Positions 7,654 through 15,173 of a DNA stretch of 35,565 bases are shown piece by piece; within the stretch, counting starts at the first letter, position 1; each line of letters starts with the position of its first letter. The position numbers and the translations under genes are program-made. The DNA is from Bacillota bacterium. Lineage in GTDB: Bacteria; Bacillota; Clostridia; Peptostreptococcales; Anaerovoracaceae. The stretch lies in contig JAFSHN010000053.1 of assembly GCA_017440275.1 (NCBI GenBank), positions 1 to 35,565 on the forward strand, written 5' to 3'. The notes beneath the pieces are model-generated. The model saw only the letters and a program-made list of their open reading frames with translations, did not search any database and was not told where the DNA came from.

Positions 7654-7693
7654 GTGAACATCTGTTTACTTTTTGTTCTTTTTATGATATAGT
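7654..7693 (+). promoter_or_regulatory. lexA promoter with SOS-like box
   Basis: The segment GTGAACATCTGTTTAC (7654-7669) keeps the GAAC-N4-GTT core of the Gram-positive LexA box. It overlaps a -35 TTTACT (7665-7670), placed 17 bp from a -10 TATAGT (7688-7693). This placement fits LexA autorepression. The box also lies about 80 bp upstream of the divergent LUD gene. Confidence 0.6.
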
Positions 7694-7720
7694 GTGATTA
7701 CAAATAAGGAGGTTTCAACG

Positions 7721-8374
7721 ATGGAAGGTTTAACAAAACGCGAACAACAGATTTTGAATTATATGAAACAGGAGATTAAAACCAAAGGTTACCCGCCAAC
7801 TGTAAGAGAAATCTGTGCTGCAGTAGGTATCAAATCTACTTCTACAGCTCACAAGGATATCGAAAGTTTGGTAAGACAGGGATATTTGGTTAAAGACCCT
7901 TCTAAACCTCGTGCACTCCTTGTTAAAGACCCTTTCGGTATGGAAACCGTTCAGTCAGCTTCTAATTTAGTTGAAATCCCTCGTAACGACGTTATTGACG
8001 TTCCTATCGTCGGCAGAGTTGCTGCAGGTACTCCAATTTTGGCTGAACAGAACATTGAAGACTCCTTCCCGATTCCTTCACGCTACGCTTCAACGGGCAC
8101 TAACTACATGCTTCGTGTTCGCGGCGAAAGTATGATTGAAGCCGGAATTATGGACGGAGACTTAATTCTTGTACAACAGGCAGACACCGCTTCCAATGGT
8201 GAAATGGTTGTTGCTATGATTGACGGTTTTGAAAGCGAAGCAACAGTTAAGACTTTCTACAGAGAAAACGGTTACATAAGATTACAACCGGAGAATTCTT
8301 CTATGAGCCCTATCATAGTTCAGGATGTTAAGATTCTCGGTAAGGTTAAGGGAGTATTCAGATACTTCAACTAA
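7721..8374 (+). CDS. lexA: LexA repressor
   Basis: The product is 217 aa from the ATG at 7721. The SD AAGGAGG sits 9 bases upstream; a GTG at 7694 would put that SD inside the gene. The N-terminal winged helix spans about 1-65 (TVREICAAVGIKSTSTAHKDIESL). The self-cleavage site is Ala102-Gly103 in RVAAGTP. The catalytic dyad is Ser137 (RGESM) and Lys177 (EATVKTF). LexA represses SOS DNA-repair genes and cleaves itself when RecA filaments form. It is monocistronic, with its own operator upstream and a strong terminator downstream. Confidence 0.96.
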   Translation: MEGLTKREQQILNYMKQEIKTKGYPPTVREICAAVGIKSTSTAHKDIESLVRQGYLVKDPSKPRALLVKDPFGMETVQSASNLVEIPRNDVIDVPIVGRVAAGTPILAEQNIEDSFPIPSRYASTGTNYMLRVRGESMIEAGIMDGDLILVQQADTASNGEMVVAMIDGFESEATVKTFYRENGYIRLQPENSSMSPIIVQDVKILGKVKGVFRYFN

Positions 8375-8386
8375 TACAGACTTTTC

Positions 8387-8410
8387 AAAGGTGGCAGCAG
8401 CCACCTTTTT
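8387..8410 (+). terminator. lexA intrinsic terminator
   Basis: The 9-bp stem AAAGGTGGC/GCCACCTTT has the loop AGCA and is followed by a T-run. Confidence 0.9.
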
Positions 8411-8502
8411 CATTTCTTACTTATATGTCATTTACAACTAGCATTTTTTATATTTTCGTGGTAAGATTAATTGTTAATCTAAAAAAGGAGAAACTCTAGA
8501 AT

Positions 8503-10059
8503 ATGAGCTTATTGACAGTAGAAAAAGTAACCCACGGCTTCGGTGCCAGACAAATTTTAGAAGACGCTTCCTTCCGTCTGCTCAAGGGTGAGCACATCGG
8601 TCTTATCGGTGCCAACGGCGAAGGCAAGTCAACATTCTTAAACATAATTACAGGGAAGATAATGCCTGATCAGGGCAACATCACATGGTCTCGTCACGTA
8701 ACAGTAGGTTATCTTGATCAGCACAGCGTATTGAAAAAAGGTATGACAATTCGCGAAGCACTTCGTACAGCTTTTGACCATATGTATCAGCTGGAAGCAG
8801 AAATGATGCAGCTTTACGAAGATATGGCTACTGCCGATGATGATAAAATAAATGATATGATGGAAGATGCCGGCGAAATTCAGGGTATTCTTGAAACAAG
8901 CGGTTTCTATCAGCTAGATGCTAAGATTGAAGAAGTTGCCAACGGTTTAGGTCTCGGCGATGTAGGTCTTGACAGAGACGTTTCCGACCTTTCCGGCGGA
9001 CAGAGAACCAAAGTTCTTCTCGTTAAGCTCCTTCTCGAAAATCCATCAATCTTGATTCTGGACGAGCCTACCAACTATCTGGACCATCAGCACATCGTAT
9101 GGCTCACAAGATATCTTCAGGAATATGAAAACGCTTTCATCCTCGTTTCCCACGATATGGAGTTCCTGAATTCAGTAGTAAACGTAATCTACAATCTTGA
9201 TGGCGGTAACCTGACAAGATACACAGGAGACTACGAAAATTTCAAGAGAATGTACGAAATCAAAAAAGAACAGGAACTGAGAGCATACGAAAGGCAGCAG
9301 GCCGAAATCGAAAAGCTGGAAGACTTTATTGCCCGTAATAAGGCGAGAGTTGCCACACGAGGTATGGCACACTCAAGACAGAGGGTTCTTGATAAAATGG
9401 AAATTCTCGAAAGACCAACAGAAAAAATCAAGCCTGAATTCAACTTCCTTATGGCGAGAACACCAAGCCGTTTCATTGTAGAAGCAAAGGACCTGGTAAT
9501 TGGTTACGACAGCCCACTTACTAAACCAGTTTCCTTCACTCTGGAAAGAGGCGAAAAGGTTGCAATCGTTGGTACCAACGGTCTTGGTAAAACTACACTT
9601 TTAAAAACAATTCTCGGTCAGCTTAAGCCAATCAGCGGACAGGTGGAACTTGGTGATTACCTGTTCCCGGGCTATTTTGAACAGGAAGCAGACAGAGATT
9701 CCGATGTAACAGCTCTTGATACTTTCTGGGCTCAGTTCCCTTCTATGGAAAACCGAGAAGTAAGACTTTGCCTTGCAAAATGCGGATTGACTAACGAACA
9801 TATTACAAGTCAGATGAGAGTCCTCAGCGGTGGTGAAAATGCAAAGGTAAGACTTGCAATCGTTATGAACAGAGAGCATAACTGGCTGATTCTTGACGAA
9901 CCTACAAACCATCTGGATGTGGATGCTAAAGAAGAATTAAAGAGAGCATTGAGCGAATATCCGGGTACAATTCTTATGGTTTCTCACGACCCTTCTTTCT
10001 ATGAAGGCTTTGTAACAAGAATCCTCAATGTAGAAGATTGGACAACTAAAATCGTTTAA
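8503..10059 (+). CDS. ABC-F family ATPase
   Basis: The product is 518 aa with two ATP-binding cassettes and no membrane segments, the ABC-F layout. Cassette 1 has Walker A GANGEGKST (about 36-44), signature LSGGQRTK and Walker B ILILDEPTNYLD. Cassette 2 has GTNGLGKTT, LSGGENAK and LILDEPTNHLD. The charged interdomain linker (about 245-310) is the P-site tRNA interaction motif region. ABC-F proteins act on ribosomes, rescuing or tuning translation; some give antibiotic resistance. Nothing in the sequence or context shows resistance, so a housekeeping factor is more likely. The SD is AAAGGAG. A 17-bp inverted repeat, AGATTAA-TTG-TTAATCT (8464-8480), lies just before the SD and may be an operator or a leader hairpin. 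Confidence 0.9.
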   Translation: MSLLTVEKVTHGFGARQILEDASFRLLKGEHIGLIGANGEGKSTFLNIITGKIMPDQGNITWSRHVTVGYLDQHSVLKKGMTIREALRTAFDHMYQLEAEMMQLYEDMATADDDKINDMMEDAGEIQGILETSGFYQLDAKIEEVANGLGLGDVGLDRDVSDLSGGQRTKVLLVKLLLENPSILILDEPTNYLDHQHIVWLTRYLQEYENAFILVSHDMEFLNSVVNVIYNLDGGNLTRYTGDYENFKRMYEIKKEQELRAYERQQAEIEKLEDFIARNKARVATRGMAHSRQRVLDKMEILERPTEKIKPEFNFLMARTPSRFIVEAKDLVIGYDSPLTKPVSFTLERGEKVAIVGTNGLGKTTLLKTILGQLKPISGQVELGDYLFPGYFEQEADRDSDVTALDTFWAQFPSMENREVRLCLAKCGLTNEHITSQMRVLSGGENAKVRLAIVMNREHNWLILDEPTNHLDVDAKEELKRALSEYPGTILMVSHDPSFYEGFVTRILNVEDWTTKIV

Positions 10060-10070
10060 TTACAATATAA

Positions 10071-10110
10071 AAGAGTTCACATAATTACCATGTGAACTCT
10101 TATTTTTTAT
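10071..10110. terminator. Terminator between convergent genes
   Basis: The 12-bp perfect stem AAGAGTTCACAT/ATGTGAACTCTT (10071-10082 with 10090-10101) is followed on the plus strand by ATTTTTTAT. It serves the ABC-F gene, and perhaps the convergent LysO gene whose stop codon is at 10107. Confidence 0.85.
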
Positions 10111-11081
10111 CCAAGTGCTAAAGGTACGACTAACGGCACCACCGTGTTCATAATCAATCCCATACTAAATGAGTATACCATTATCTTGCTTCCGCAGGAT
10201 CTTTCAACGATAGGCAAGCACACATCCATAGCGGCAACTCCCGGAATCGCAGTCGCCTCCAGGTACCCTATCTTTTTAGCCATAAAAGGAATGGCAATAA
10301 TCCCAAAGGTTTCTCGAATTACATTATGAACAAAAGAAACTGCGCCGGCAACTACATGACCCGCTTCAGTAATTAAGCTGGGTGCCAGCGTATACCATCC
10401 AAAACCTGCACTTACCGCAACTCCTTCTCCTACGGTCAGAGGAGTTATCATACCATAAATCGCTCCAAAGCTTAAGCTTCCTATGATAGCCGCTATAGGA
10501 AAAATAATTGCTTTTAGTCCGGCCGTCTTCAGATTCTGAACAACTTTACCATCAAGGCCCATGTTGAAGCCAACGAAGGCCAAAAGGATGCAAATTGCGA
10601 CCACCATAAAGTCTCCCGTTGTGTTTTGAAACAGAACCATATCATTGAAGATTGCAGGAATAACGAAATATCCGAATAGCATTCCCAAAACCACGCAGAG
10701 AAGAATGAGCAGCGATGTTTTCAAACCACTGTCGCCTTCTTCATTCTCACTTTCTGTGTCTATAGCAGCCACAATGTCTTCTTCTCCTGCCTTTATGCCT
10801 TTTTTATCTATACCGAGAATTTTTCTGGCGATAAATACGGCAAACATACTGCCGCCTATTACAAACACTGATATTCCCACAGCCTGAACGCCTATCACAT
10901 CAAGGTTTGAAGTTACCTCTTCGTTGGCTCCCATTCTCATGCCCATAACAAATACGAGAACATAAATTACCACATTGAGAAGTCCTTCCAAAAATCCAAA
11001 TTTATGTCTGTAACTGCGAAGTTTAGATGCCGCTGCATAAAACACCAGCATAACAGACCAATACAAAGCCAGCAGTTCCAT
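10107..11081 (-). CDS. LysO-family (DUF340) lysine exporter-like protein, second copy
   Basis: The product is 324 aa from the ATG at 11081. The SD AAGGAG lies just upstream, and a TTG at 11099 would place that SD inside the gene. It is a multi-spanning membrane protein. The LysO signature is clear in the second half: GFGWYTLAPSLITEAG, then FVHNVIRETFGIIAIPF, AMDVCLPIVERSCG and the closing PLVVPLALG. E. coli LysO (YbjE) exports lysine and thialysine. A charged loop at about residues 95-120 separates the two halves. It follows a homologue of identical length by 10 bp, so the two are one operon and may form a heteromer. The substrate is inferred from the family. Confidence 0.82.
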   Translation of the reverse strand: MELLALYWSVMLVFYAAASKLRSYRHKFGFLEGLLNVVIYVLVFVMGMRMGANEEVTSNLDVIGVQAVGISVFVIGGSMFAVFIARKILGIDKKGIKAGEEDIVAAIDTESENEEGDSGLKTSLLILLCVVLGMLFGYFVIPAIFNDMVLFQNTTGDFMVVAICILLAFVGFNMGLDGKVVQNLKTAGLKAIIFPIAAIIGSLSFGAIYGMITPLTVGEGVAVSAGFGWYTLAPSLITEAGHVVAGAVSFVHNVIRETFGIIAIPFMAKKIGYLEATAIPGVAAMDVCLPIVERSCGSKIMVYSFSMGLIMNTVVPLVVPLALG

Positions 11082-11091
11082 ATAATTCTCC

Positions 11092-12066
11092 TTATCCAAT
11101 GATAATCGGCACTAAAACCGGTACCAAGATACTTAAAATTACACCTGAAACGAAAGAATACACGGCAATATCGCTTCTTGTTGATTTTTCTACGATTGGA
11201 AGACATACATCCATCGCTGCCGCTCCCGGCATACTTGTAGTCTCAATAAAGCCGATTTTTTTCGCAATAAAAGGAATAAATAAAATTGAAAACAGTTCTC
11301 TCATTACGTTATGAAGGAAGGAAACAGCACTGGCTGTCAAATATCCTGCTTCCATAATGATTCCCGGCGCCAAAGTGTACCAGCCGAATCCCGCTGCAAC
11401 AGCGAGACATTCTTTGAGGCTCAAATCCAGGAATACAGATACCAACAAGCCGCCTCCCATCGTACCTATGATAGTAGCCAAAGGGAATAGAAGAATTCTA
11501 AATCCCACTCTTTTAAAATTATCTATTACCGTGCCGTCCAGCCCCAAATCCATTCCGACGAACAGAAGAAGAATACAAAGACCGATTTTGATACCTAGAC
11601 CCGCCGCATTATCAAATACCGCCATATTACCGGCAAATACCTGTCTTATAACAAAATACCCAATTGCCATACCAATTATAACAGCAATAACTATATAGAC
11701 AGTTGTCATATTGATACCGCTTTTTTCTTCCACGGCTTCGCTTTTTATCGATTCTTCAGGTTGATTTTTATCCTGCAGCCTGCCGTACTTATCCATACCC
11801 AAGATTTTTCTTGTTAAAAAAACCGCACCTATGGATAAAGTCATAATAACAACCGTCATTATAAAAGCAGTCAGACCTATGGTGCTGAGATTTGCAGTTA
11901 TTTCTTCATTTGAGCCCATTCTCATTCCCATAAGCAGTACAAGGACAATAAGCGCTAAGGTCTGTACTTTGCCTGTCCATGCCAATTTATCACGTTTATC
12001 TCTGATTTTAGTTCCTATTATATAACCTACAAAAGTTATGCCTAAATATAAAATCAAATCACTCAT
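11092..12066 (-). CDS. LysO-family (DUF340) lysine exporter-like protein, first copy
   Basis: The product is 324 aa and shares the motifs of its downstream neighbour: MGMRMGSNEEITANL near residue 50, GFGWYTLAPGIIMEAG, FLHNVMRELFSILFIPF, AMDVCLPIVEKSTRSD and PVLVPIIIG at the end. The two are diverged paralogues rather than a recent copy. The SD AGGAG lies unusually far from the ATG (about 13 bases). A TATAAT on the minus strand near 12105 lacks a good -35. The region upstream is shared with the divergent pyrR promoter. Export of lysine or a related diamine would fit the nearby lysine-fermentation-like regulator, but that link is inference. Confidence 0.82.
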   Translation of the reverse strand: MSDLILYLGITFVGYIIGTKIRDKRDKLAWTGKVQTLALIVLVLLMGMRMGSNEEITANLSTIGLTAFIMTVVIMTLSIGAVFLTRKILGMDKYGRLQDKNQPEESIKSEAVEEKSGINMTTVYIVIAVIIGMAIGYFVIRQVFAGNMAVFDNAAGLGIKIGLCILLLFVGMDLGLDGTVIDNFKRVGFRILLFPLATIIGTMGGGLLVSVFLDLSLKECLAVAAGFGWYTLAPGIIMEAGYLTASAVSFLHNVMRELFSILFIPFIAKKIGFIETTSMPGAAAMDVCLPIVEKSTRSDIAVYSFVSGVILSILVPVLVPIIIG

Positions 12067-12118
12067 TTTAACACTATTTCTCCTAACGCTTTGATTGAGT
12101 TATATTATACATTTTCTA

Positions 12119-12147
12119 TTGACAAAAATCTACAGCGGGCATATATT
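12119..12147 (+). promoter_or_regulatory. pyrR sigma-70 promoter
   Basis: A consensus -35 TTGACA (12119-12124) and -10 TATATT (12142-12147) are separated by exactly 17 bp. The short leader (about 20 nt) leaves no room for a PyrR attenuator, so this pyrR copy seems not to be controlled by PyrR-RNA attenuation. Confidence 0.75.
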
Positions 12148-12173
12148 ACTTTTAAATAAAAGGGAGGCTCGCC

Positions 12174-12710
12174 ATGAAATTAAGATCTAATTTAATGAGC
12201 AAGGATGATATGAACCGTGCTTTAAAGAGAATATCTCATCAGATTCTGGAGCAGAATCAGGGTGCTGACAATTTGGTTTTGCTTGGAATCATGCGACGTG
12301 GCGTTCCTTTAGCTAAGACTTTGGCTGCCAATATCAAATCCATTGAAGGCATCGACGTTCCCGTTGGCGAAATCGACATCACAATGCACAGGGATGATCT
12401 TAATCATCGTCAGTCAGAGCCAATAGTTAACAGCAGTAAAATCCCTTGTGATATCGAAAACAAAATCGTGATTTTAGTTGATGACGTTCTCTATACAGGA
12501 AGAACAGTAAGAGCTGCTCTCGATGCCACATCTGAATACGGACGTGCTTCCAAAATTCAGCTCGCCGTATTGATTGACCGAGGCCATCGCGAATTGCCGA
12601 TTCGTGCCGATTATGTAGGAAAAAATGTTCCTACATCAAAGTCCGAACTTGTGAAGGTGCATGTTCTGGATATTGACGGCGTAGATGACGTTCAGCTTTT
12701 TGGTGAATAA
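12174..12710 (+). CDS. pyrR: PyrR: pyrimidine regulator / uracil phosphoribosyltransferase
   Basis: The product is 178 aa, the normal length. The PRPP-binding motif [18 protein letters not shown] (about 101-118) and the PyrR-specific stretches DITMHRDD (about 68-75) and [23 protein letters not shown] (about 138-160) are present. PyrR binds pyr mRNA leaders when UMP is high and often has uracil phosphoribosyltransferase activity. No pyrimidine biosynthesis gene is in the window, so it is a stand-alone copy. The SD is GGGAGG. Confidence 0.94.
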   Translation: MKLRSNLMSKDDMNRALKRISHQILEQNQGADNLVLLGIMRRGVPLAKTLAANIKSIEGIDVPVGEIDITMHRDDLNHRQSEPIVNSSKIPCDIENKIVILVDDVLYTGRTVRAALDATSEYGRASKIQLAVLIDRGHRELPIRADYVGKNVPTSKSELVKVHVLDIDGVDDVQLFGE

Positions 12711-12724
12711 CGTTATATATAATT

Positions 12725-12765
12725 AAGAAGGTTTCAGTTTTATACACCGAAACCTTCTTTTTGTT
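12725..12765. terminator. Terminator between pyrR and the convergent transporter
   Basis: The 11-bp stem AAGAAGGTTTC/GAAACCTTCTT (12725-12735 with 12749-12759) has a 13-nt loop and a downstream TTTTTGTTTTT. It serves pyrR. The A-run on its left side may also let it work for the convergent transporter. Confidence 0.85.
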
Positions 12766-12766
12766 T

Positions 12767-14074
12767 TTAAATAAATTGTGACATAATGATTGCACAAAGT
12801 GCCAGAGGCACATTGTAACAAATTGCAGTCGGTACGCAAGTGTCCCAAATGTGGTCGTGCTGTCCGTCAGCATTAAGCCCTGATGTAGGTCCAAGAGTTG
12901 TATCAGAAGCAGGTGAACCTGCATCTCCTAAAGCTGCAGCAGCAGCAATCAGAATAATTGTGCCGGCTGTGCTGAATCCCATTTCCATACAAAGTGGAAC
13001 ATACAAAACAGCTAATACAGGAATTGTGCCAAAAGATGTACCGATACCCATAGTAATAATCAAACCGATAACCATCATTACAATGGCCGCAATAAGTTTG
13101 CTGCCTCCCATAAAGCCAAGTGAAGCCTGAACCAGTTCTTCTACCGCACCTGTTGTATTCATAACATTAGCATATCCTGCCGCCACCAGCATAATAAAGG
13201 CAATAAGGCCCATAATGCCAAGTCCGTTTGAAATTACACCATCCAGATCTTTTATCTTAATTGCACCGAATACTACCATAATAATAATGCCTGAAAGCGC
13301 ACCGAGAGGCAATGAATCAGTGAGCAGATTAATAACAAGAGTACCTACTGCCGCCACCAATGTTACCCAGTGAGCCATATTCATTTTAAGTTCACCGTCT
13401 GCTGTATTATTCGCACCTACGATTTCTCTGTTTTCATAAGTTCTTGGCTTACGGAAAACAAAAAGTGCTATGGCCAGACCAATAAACATGGAGGCACCAA
13501 GATACCAAGTAGATTTCCATACGTCACCTACGGCCACAGTCATCCCATTATCGGTAAGATTGTCTGCGATTAATCCTTGGAAAATAAAACCGAATCCAAA
13601 AGGAAGTGCAATATACGGTGCTTTAAGACCAAATGCCAATGCACAAGCAGCACCTCTTCTATCCAAATTCATTTCATTCATTAAAGATAATAATGAAGGA
13701 ATCAAAATAGGAATAAATGCAATATGAACAGGAATCAAATTTTGTGAGCAACAAGCAATTAAAGCCAACGCAATTAAAAGCACCATCTTTTTCTTACCAA
13801 CAATATGTGAAATTTTTTGAGAAAGAATTTCTGTAATCCCCGTGTAAGCCATACCACTCGCCAGTATTCCCAGGAGAACATAACTGAGGGCAGTCTGTGC
13901 ATTGCCGCCCATACCTTCAATCAACGTACCTATTGTTTCTTCAACTCCCATACCTGCCAACACACCTGCTGCCAATGCCGAAATCAAAAGAGAAATCAAT
14001 ACATTAATTTTCAATAAACAAAGTACTATCAAAAGTACTACTGCAATAACTATCGGATTCAACAAGATATCCAT
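12767..14074 (-). CDS. YuiF-like transporter (Na+/H+ antiporter / amino-acid permease family)
   Basis: The product is 435 aa with about 11-12 hydrophobic segments. It closely follows Bacillus YuiF: an early GGNAQTALSYVLLG, then CCSQNLIPVHIAFIPILIP, GFGFIFQGL, FIMLVAAGYANV, and the C-terminal ALGDAGSPASDTTLGPTSG followed by HDHIWDTCVP. YuiF-type proteins are annotated as Na+/H+ antiporter-superfamily or putative amino-acid (histidine) permeases; substrates are mostly unproven. The upstream region has a sigma-54 promoter on the minus strand (14119-14136) and the shared activator sites at 14188-14236, so it should belong to the regulon of the activator at 15174-17252. Transport of an amino acid coupled to Na+ or H+ is the most likely job. 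Confidence 0.85.
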   Translation of the reverse strand: MDILLNPIVIAVVLLIVLCLLKINVLISLLISALAAGVLAGMGVEETIGTLIEGMGGNAQTALSYVLLGILASGMAYTGITEILSQKISHIVGKKKMVLLIALALIACCSQNLIPVHIAFIPILIPSLLSLMNEMNLDRRGAACALAFGLKAPYIALPFGFGFIFQGLIADNLTDNGMTVAVGDVWKSTWYLGASMFIGLAIALFVFRKPRTYENREIVGANNTADGELKMNMAHWVTLVAAVGTLVINLLTDSLPLGALSGIIIMVVFGAIKIKDLDGVISNGLGIMGLIAFIMLVAAGYANVMNTTGAVEELVQASLGFMGGSKLIAAIVMMVIGLIITMGIGTSFGTIPVLAVLYVPLCMEMGFSTAGTIILIAAAAALGDAGSPASDTTLGPTSGLNADGQHDHIWDTCVPTAICYNVPLALCAIIMSQFI

Positions 14075-14108
14075 ACCAACTTTACTCCTTTCACGCGTTA
14101 AAACTGTA

Positions 14109-14145
14109 TAGCTGTATATTGCAAAAATTATGCCATATACAGCTA
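14109..14145. repeat. 11-bp inverted repeat flanking a sigma-54 promoter
   Basis: TAGCTGTATAT (14109-14119) and ATATACAGCTA (14135-14145) are perfect complements with 15 bp between them. The -24/-12 sigma-54 element for the YuiF-like gene sits inside. This could be an additional operator or a DNA hairpin that affects melting. Confidence 0.7.
14119..14136 (-). promoter_or_regulatory. Sigma-54 promoter of the YuiF-like gene
   Basis: The minus strand reads ATGGCATAATTTTTGCAA, with GG and GC separated by 10 bases as required for -24/-12 recognition. It is nearly identical to the element at 17401-17417. The start codon lies about 45 bp further on. Confidence 0.8.
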
Positions 14146-14187
14146 CACGCTAAATGTTGCTCATTCGGCAGGTTTAACCTATTTTGC

Positions 14188-14236
14188 GACTCGTTTTTGA
14201 ATCATCATTTATTTTTTGTTGATTCATTTTTCACTC
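14188..14236. promoter_or_regulatory. Paired activator-binding sites (UAS) shared by two divergent sigma-54 promoters
   Basis: There are two direct-repeat sites: GACTC-GTTTTT-GAATC (14188-14203) and GATTC-ATTTTT-CACTC (14221-14236). They begin 33 bp apart, three helical turns. Within each, the half-sites are 11 bp apart. They lie about 55-155 bp from the two divergent -24 elements. Matching sites occur at 17283-17329. Confidence 0.65.
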
Positions 14237-14340
14237 AAATTTCATTTCCACCACGAACCATAATCAGTACATTTATTGATTCCACCTCTTTTTTTAGCTT
14301 TTTTGCAAAGATTTTGTTAATAAATTGTTCAAAACTAGCA

Positions 14341-14357
14341 TTGGCACGCCCCTTGCT
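14341..14357 (+). promoter_or_regulatory. Sigma-54 promoter of the triple-repeat protein gene
   Basis: TTGGCACGCCCCTTGCT fits the -24/-12 consensus TTGGCAC-N5-TTGCW at every fixed position, with 10 bases between GG and GC. The start codon is 68 bp downstream, with SD GGAGG. Confidence 0.92.
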
Positions 14358-14424
14358 ATAAAATAAAGGCGTAAACAGTTAACACTTATTTCAAATATAA
14401 ATTAAAATTTACGGAGGTCAAAAA

Positions 14425-15111
14425 ATGTACAACAAGAAGCAGTTATTAGATTTCGCTTTCGAAGAAGCATTAAGCACTTGCAACTTAGGAGATTTAGACA
14501 GAGAAAACACTATCGAAACTCTTACTACCGCTATGAATGGATACGCCGCTCGTGAAGGAGTTCCTTTTACAGCTGAAGAAGTAAGAGCAACAATCATCGC
14601 AGGCCTTGATACAATGACAGAAGGAAGTTCCAGATTCTTTACAGCTAACTACAGCAAAGAAGATTTTCTCGAAATCGCTTTCCAGGAAGCTTTAAACACA
14701 TGCAACCTAGGAGAATCTTCCAAAGAAACAATCGTTGAAGTTCTTACTACTGCTATGAACGGTTATGCTGTTCGCGAAGGTATTCCTTTTACATCTGAAG
14801 AAATTGCAGAAAAAATCGCTGCAGGCATCGCATCAATGAAGAAAGGTACCGATGAATTCTTTACAGCTCACTACAGCAAAGAAGAATTATTAGAAATCGC
14901 TTTCCAGGAAGCTTTAGGTACATGCCACGTTGCAGGTATGTCCGAAGAATTAATCACTGACATTTTAACTACTGCTATGAACGGTTACTCTGTTCGCGAA
15001 GGTATTCCTTTCACATCTGAAGAAATTGCAGAAAAAATTGCTGCAGGCATCGCAGAATACAAGAAGAACAAACCAGATTACGCATTATTCGCAGATAAGA
15101 CAGTTTTATAA
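14425..15111 (+). CDS. Unrecognised protein of three 74-residue tandem repeats
   Basis: The product is 228 aa made almost wholly of three repeats starting at Tyr2, Tyr76 and Tyr150, an exact 74-residue period. Each unit runs YSKEELLEIAFQEAL-x-TC, then a short loop, LTTAMNGY, VREGIPFTSEEIAEKIAAGI and a FFTA linker. Each has one conserved Cys in (S/N/G)TC and reads as several amphipathic helices. There is no signal peptide or membrane segment, so it should be cytosolic. I do not recognise the family. Repeats 2 and 3 are the closest pair, which suggests stepwise duplication. The gene sits alone behind a perfect sigma-54 promoter and ends in a strong terminator, so high, conditional expression is likely. 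It lies between two transporters under the same activator; a binding, storage or scaffold role is a guess. Confidence 0.85.
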   Translation: MYNKKQLLDFAFEEALSTCNLGDLDRENTIETLTTAMNGYAAREGVPFTAEEVRATIIAGLDTMTEGSSRFFTANYSKEDFLEIAFQEALNTCNLGESSKETIVEVLTTAMNGYAVREGIPFTSEEIAEKIAAGIASMKKGTDEFFTAHYSKEELLEIAFQEALGTCHVAGMSEELITDILTTAMNGYSVREGIPFTSEEIAEKIAAGIAEYKKNKPDYALFADKTVL

Positions 15112-15133
15112 TTCAAATAATTGCATTTCATTT

Positions 15134-15167
15134 AAAAAGGAGAATCGACAAAGCGATTCTCCTTTTT
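15134..15167. terminator. Bidirectional terminator
   Basis: The perfect 14-bp stem AAAAAGGAGAATCG/CGATTCTCCTTTTT has a 6-nt loop and A/T runs on both sides. It separates the convergent triple-repeat and sigma-54 activator genes. Confidence 0.92.
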
Positions 15168-15173
15168 CATCGT

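Noticed and set aside
8503..10059. Antibiotic-resistance ABC-F (Vga/Lsa/Msr type)
   Set aside because: The motifs show only ABC-F membership. There is no regulatory leader peptide, mobile element or neighbouring resistance gene.
12148..12173. PyrR-binding attenuator upstream of pyrR
   Set aside because: The distance from the promoter to the ribosome binding site is too short for the antiterminator and anti-antiterminator structures.
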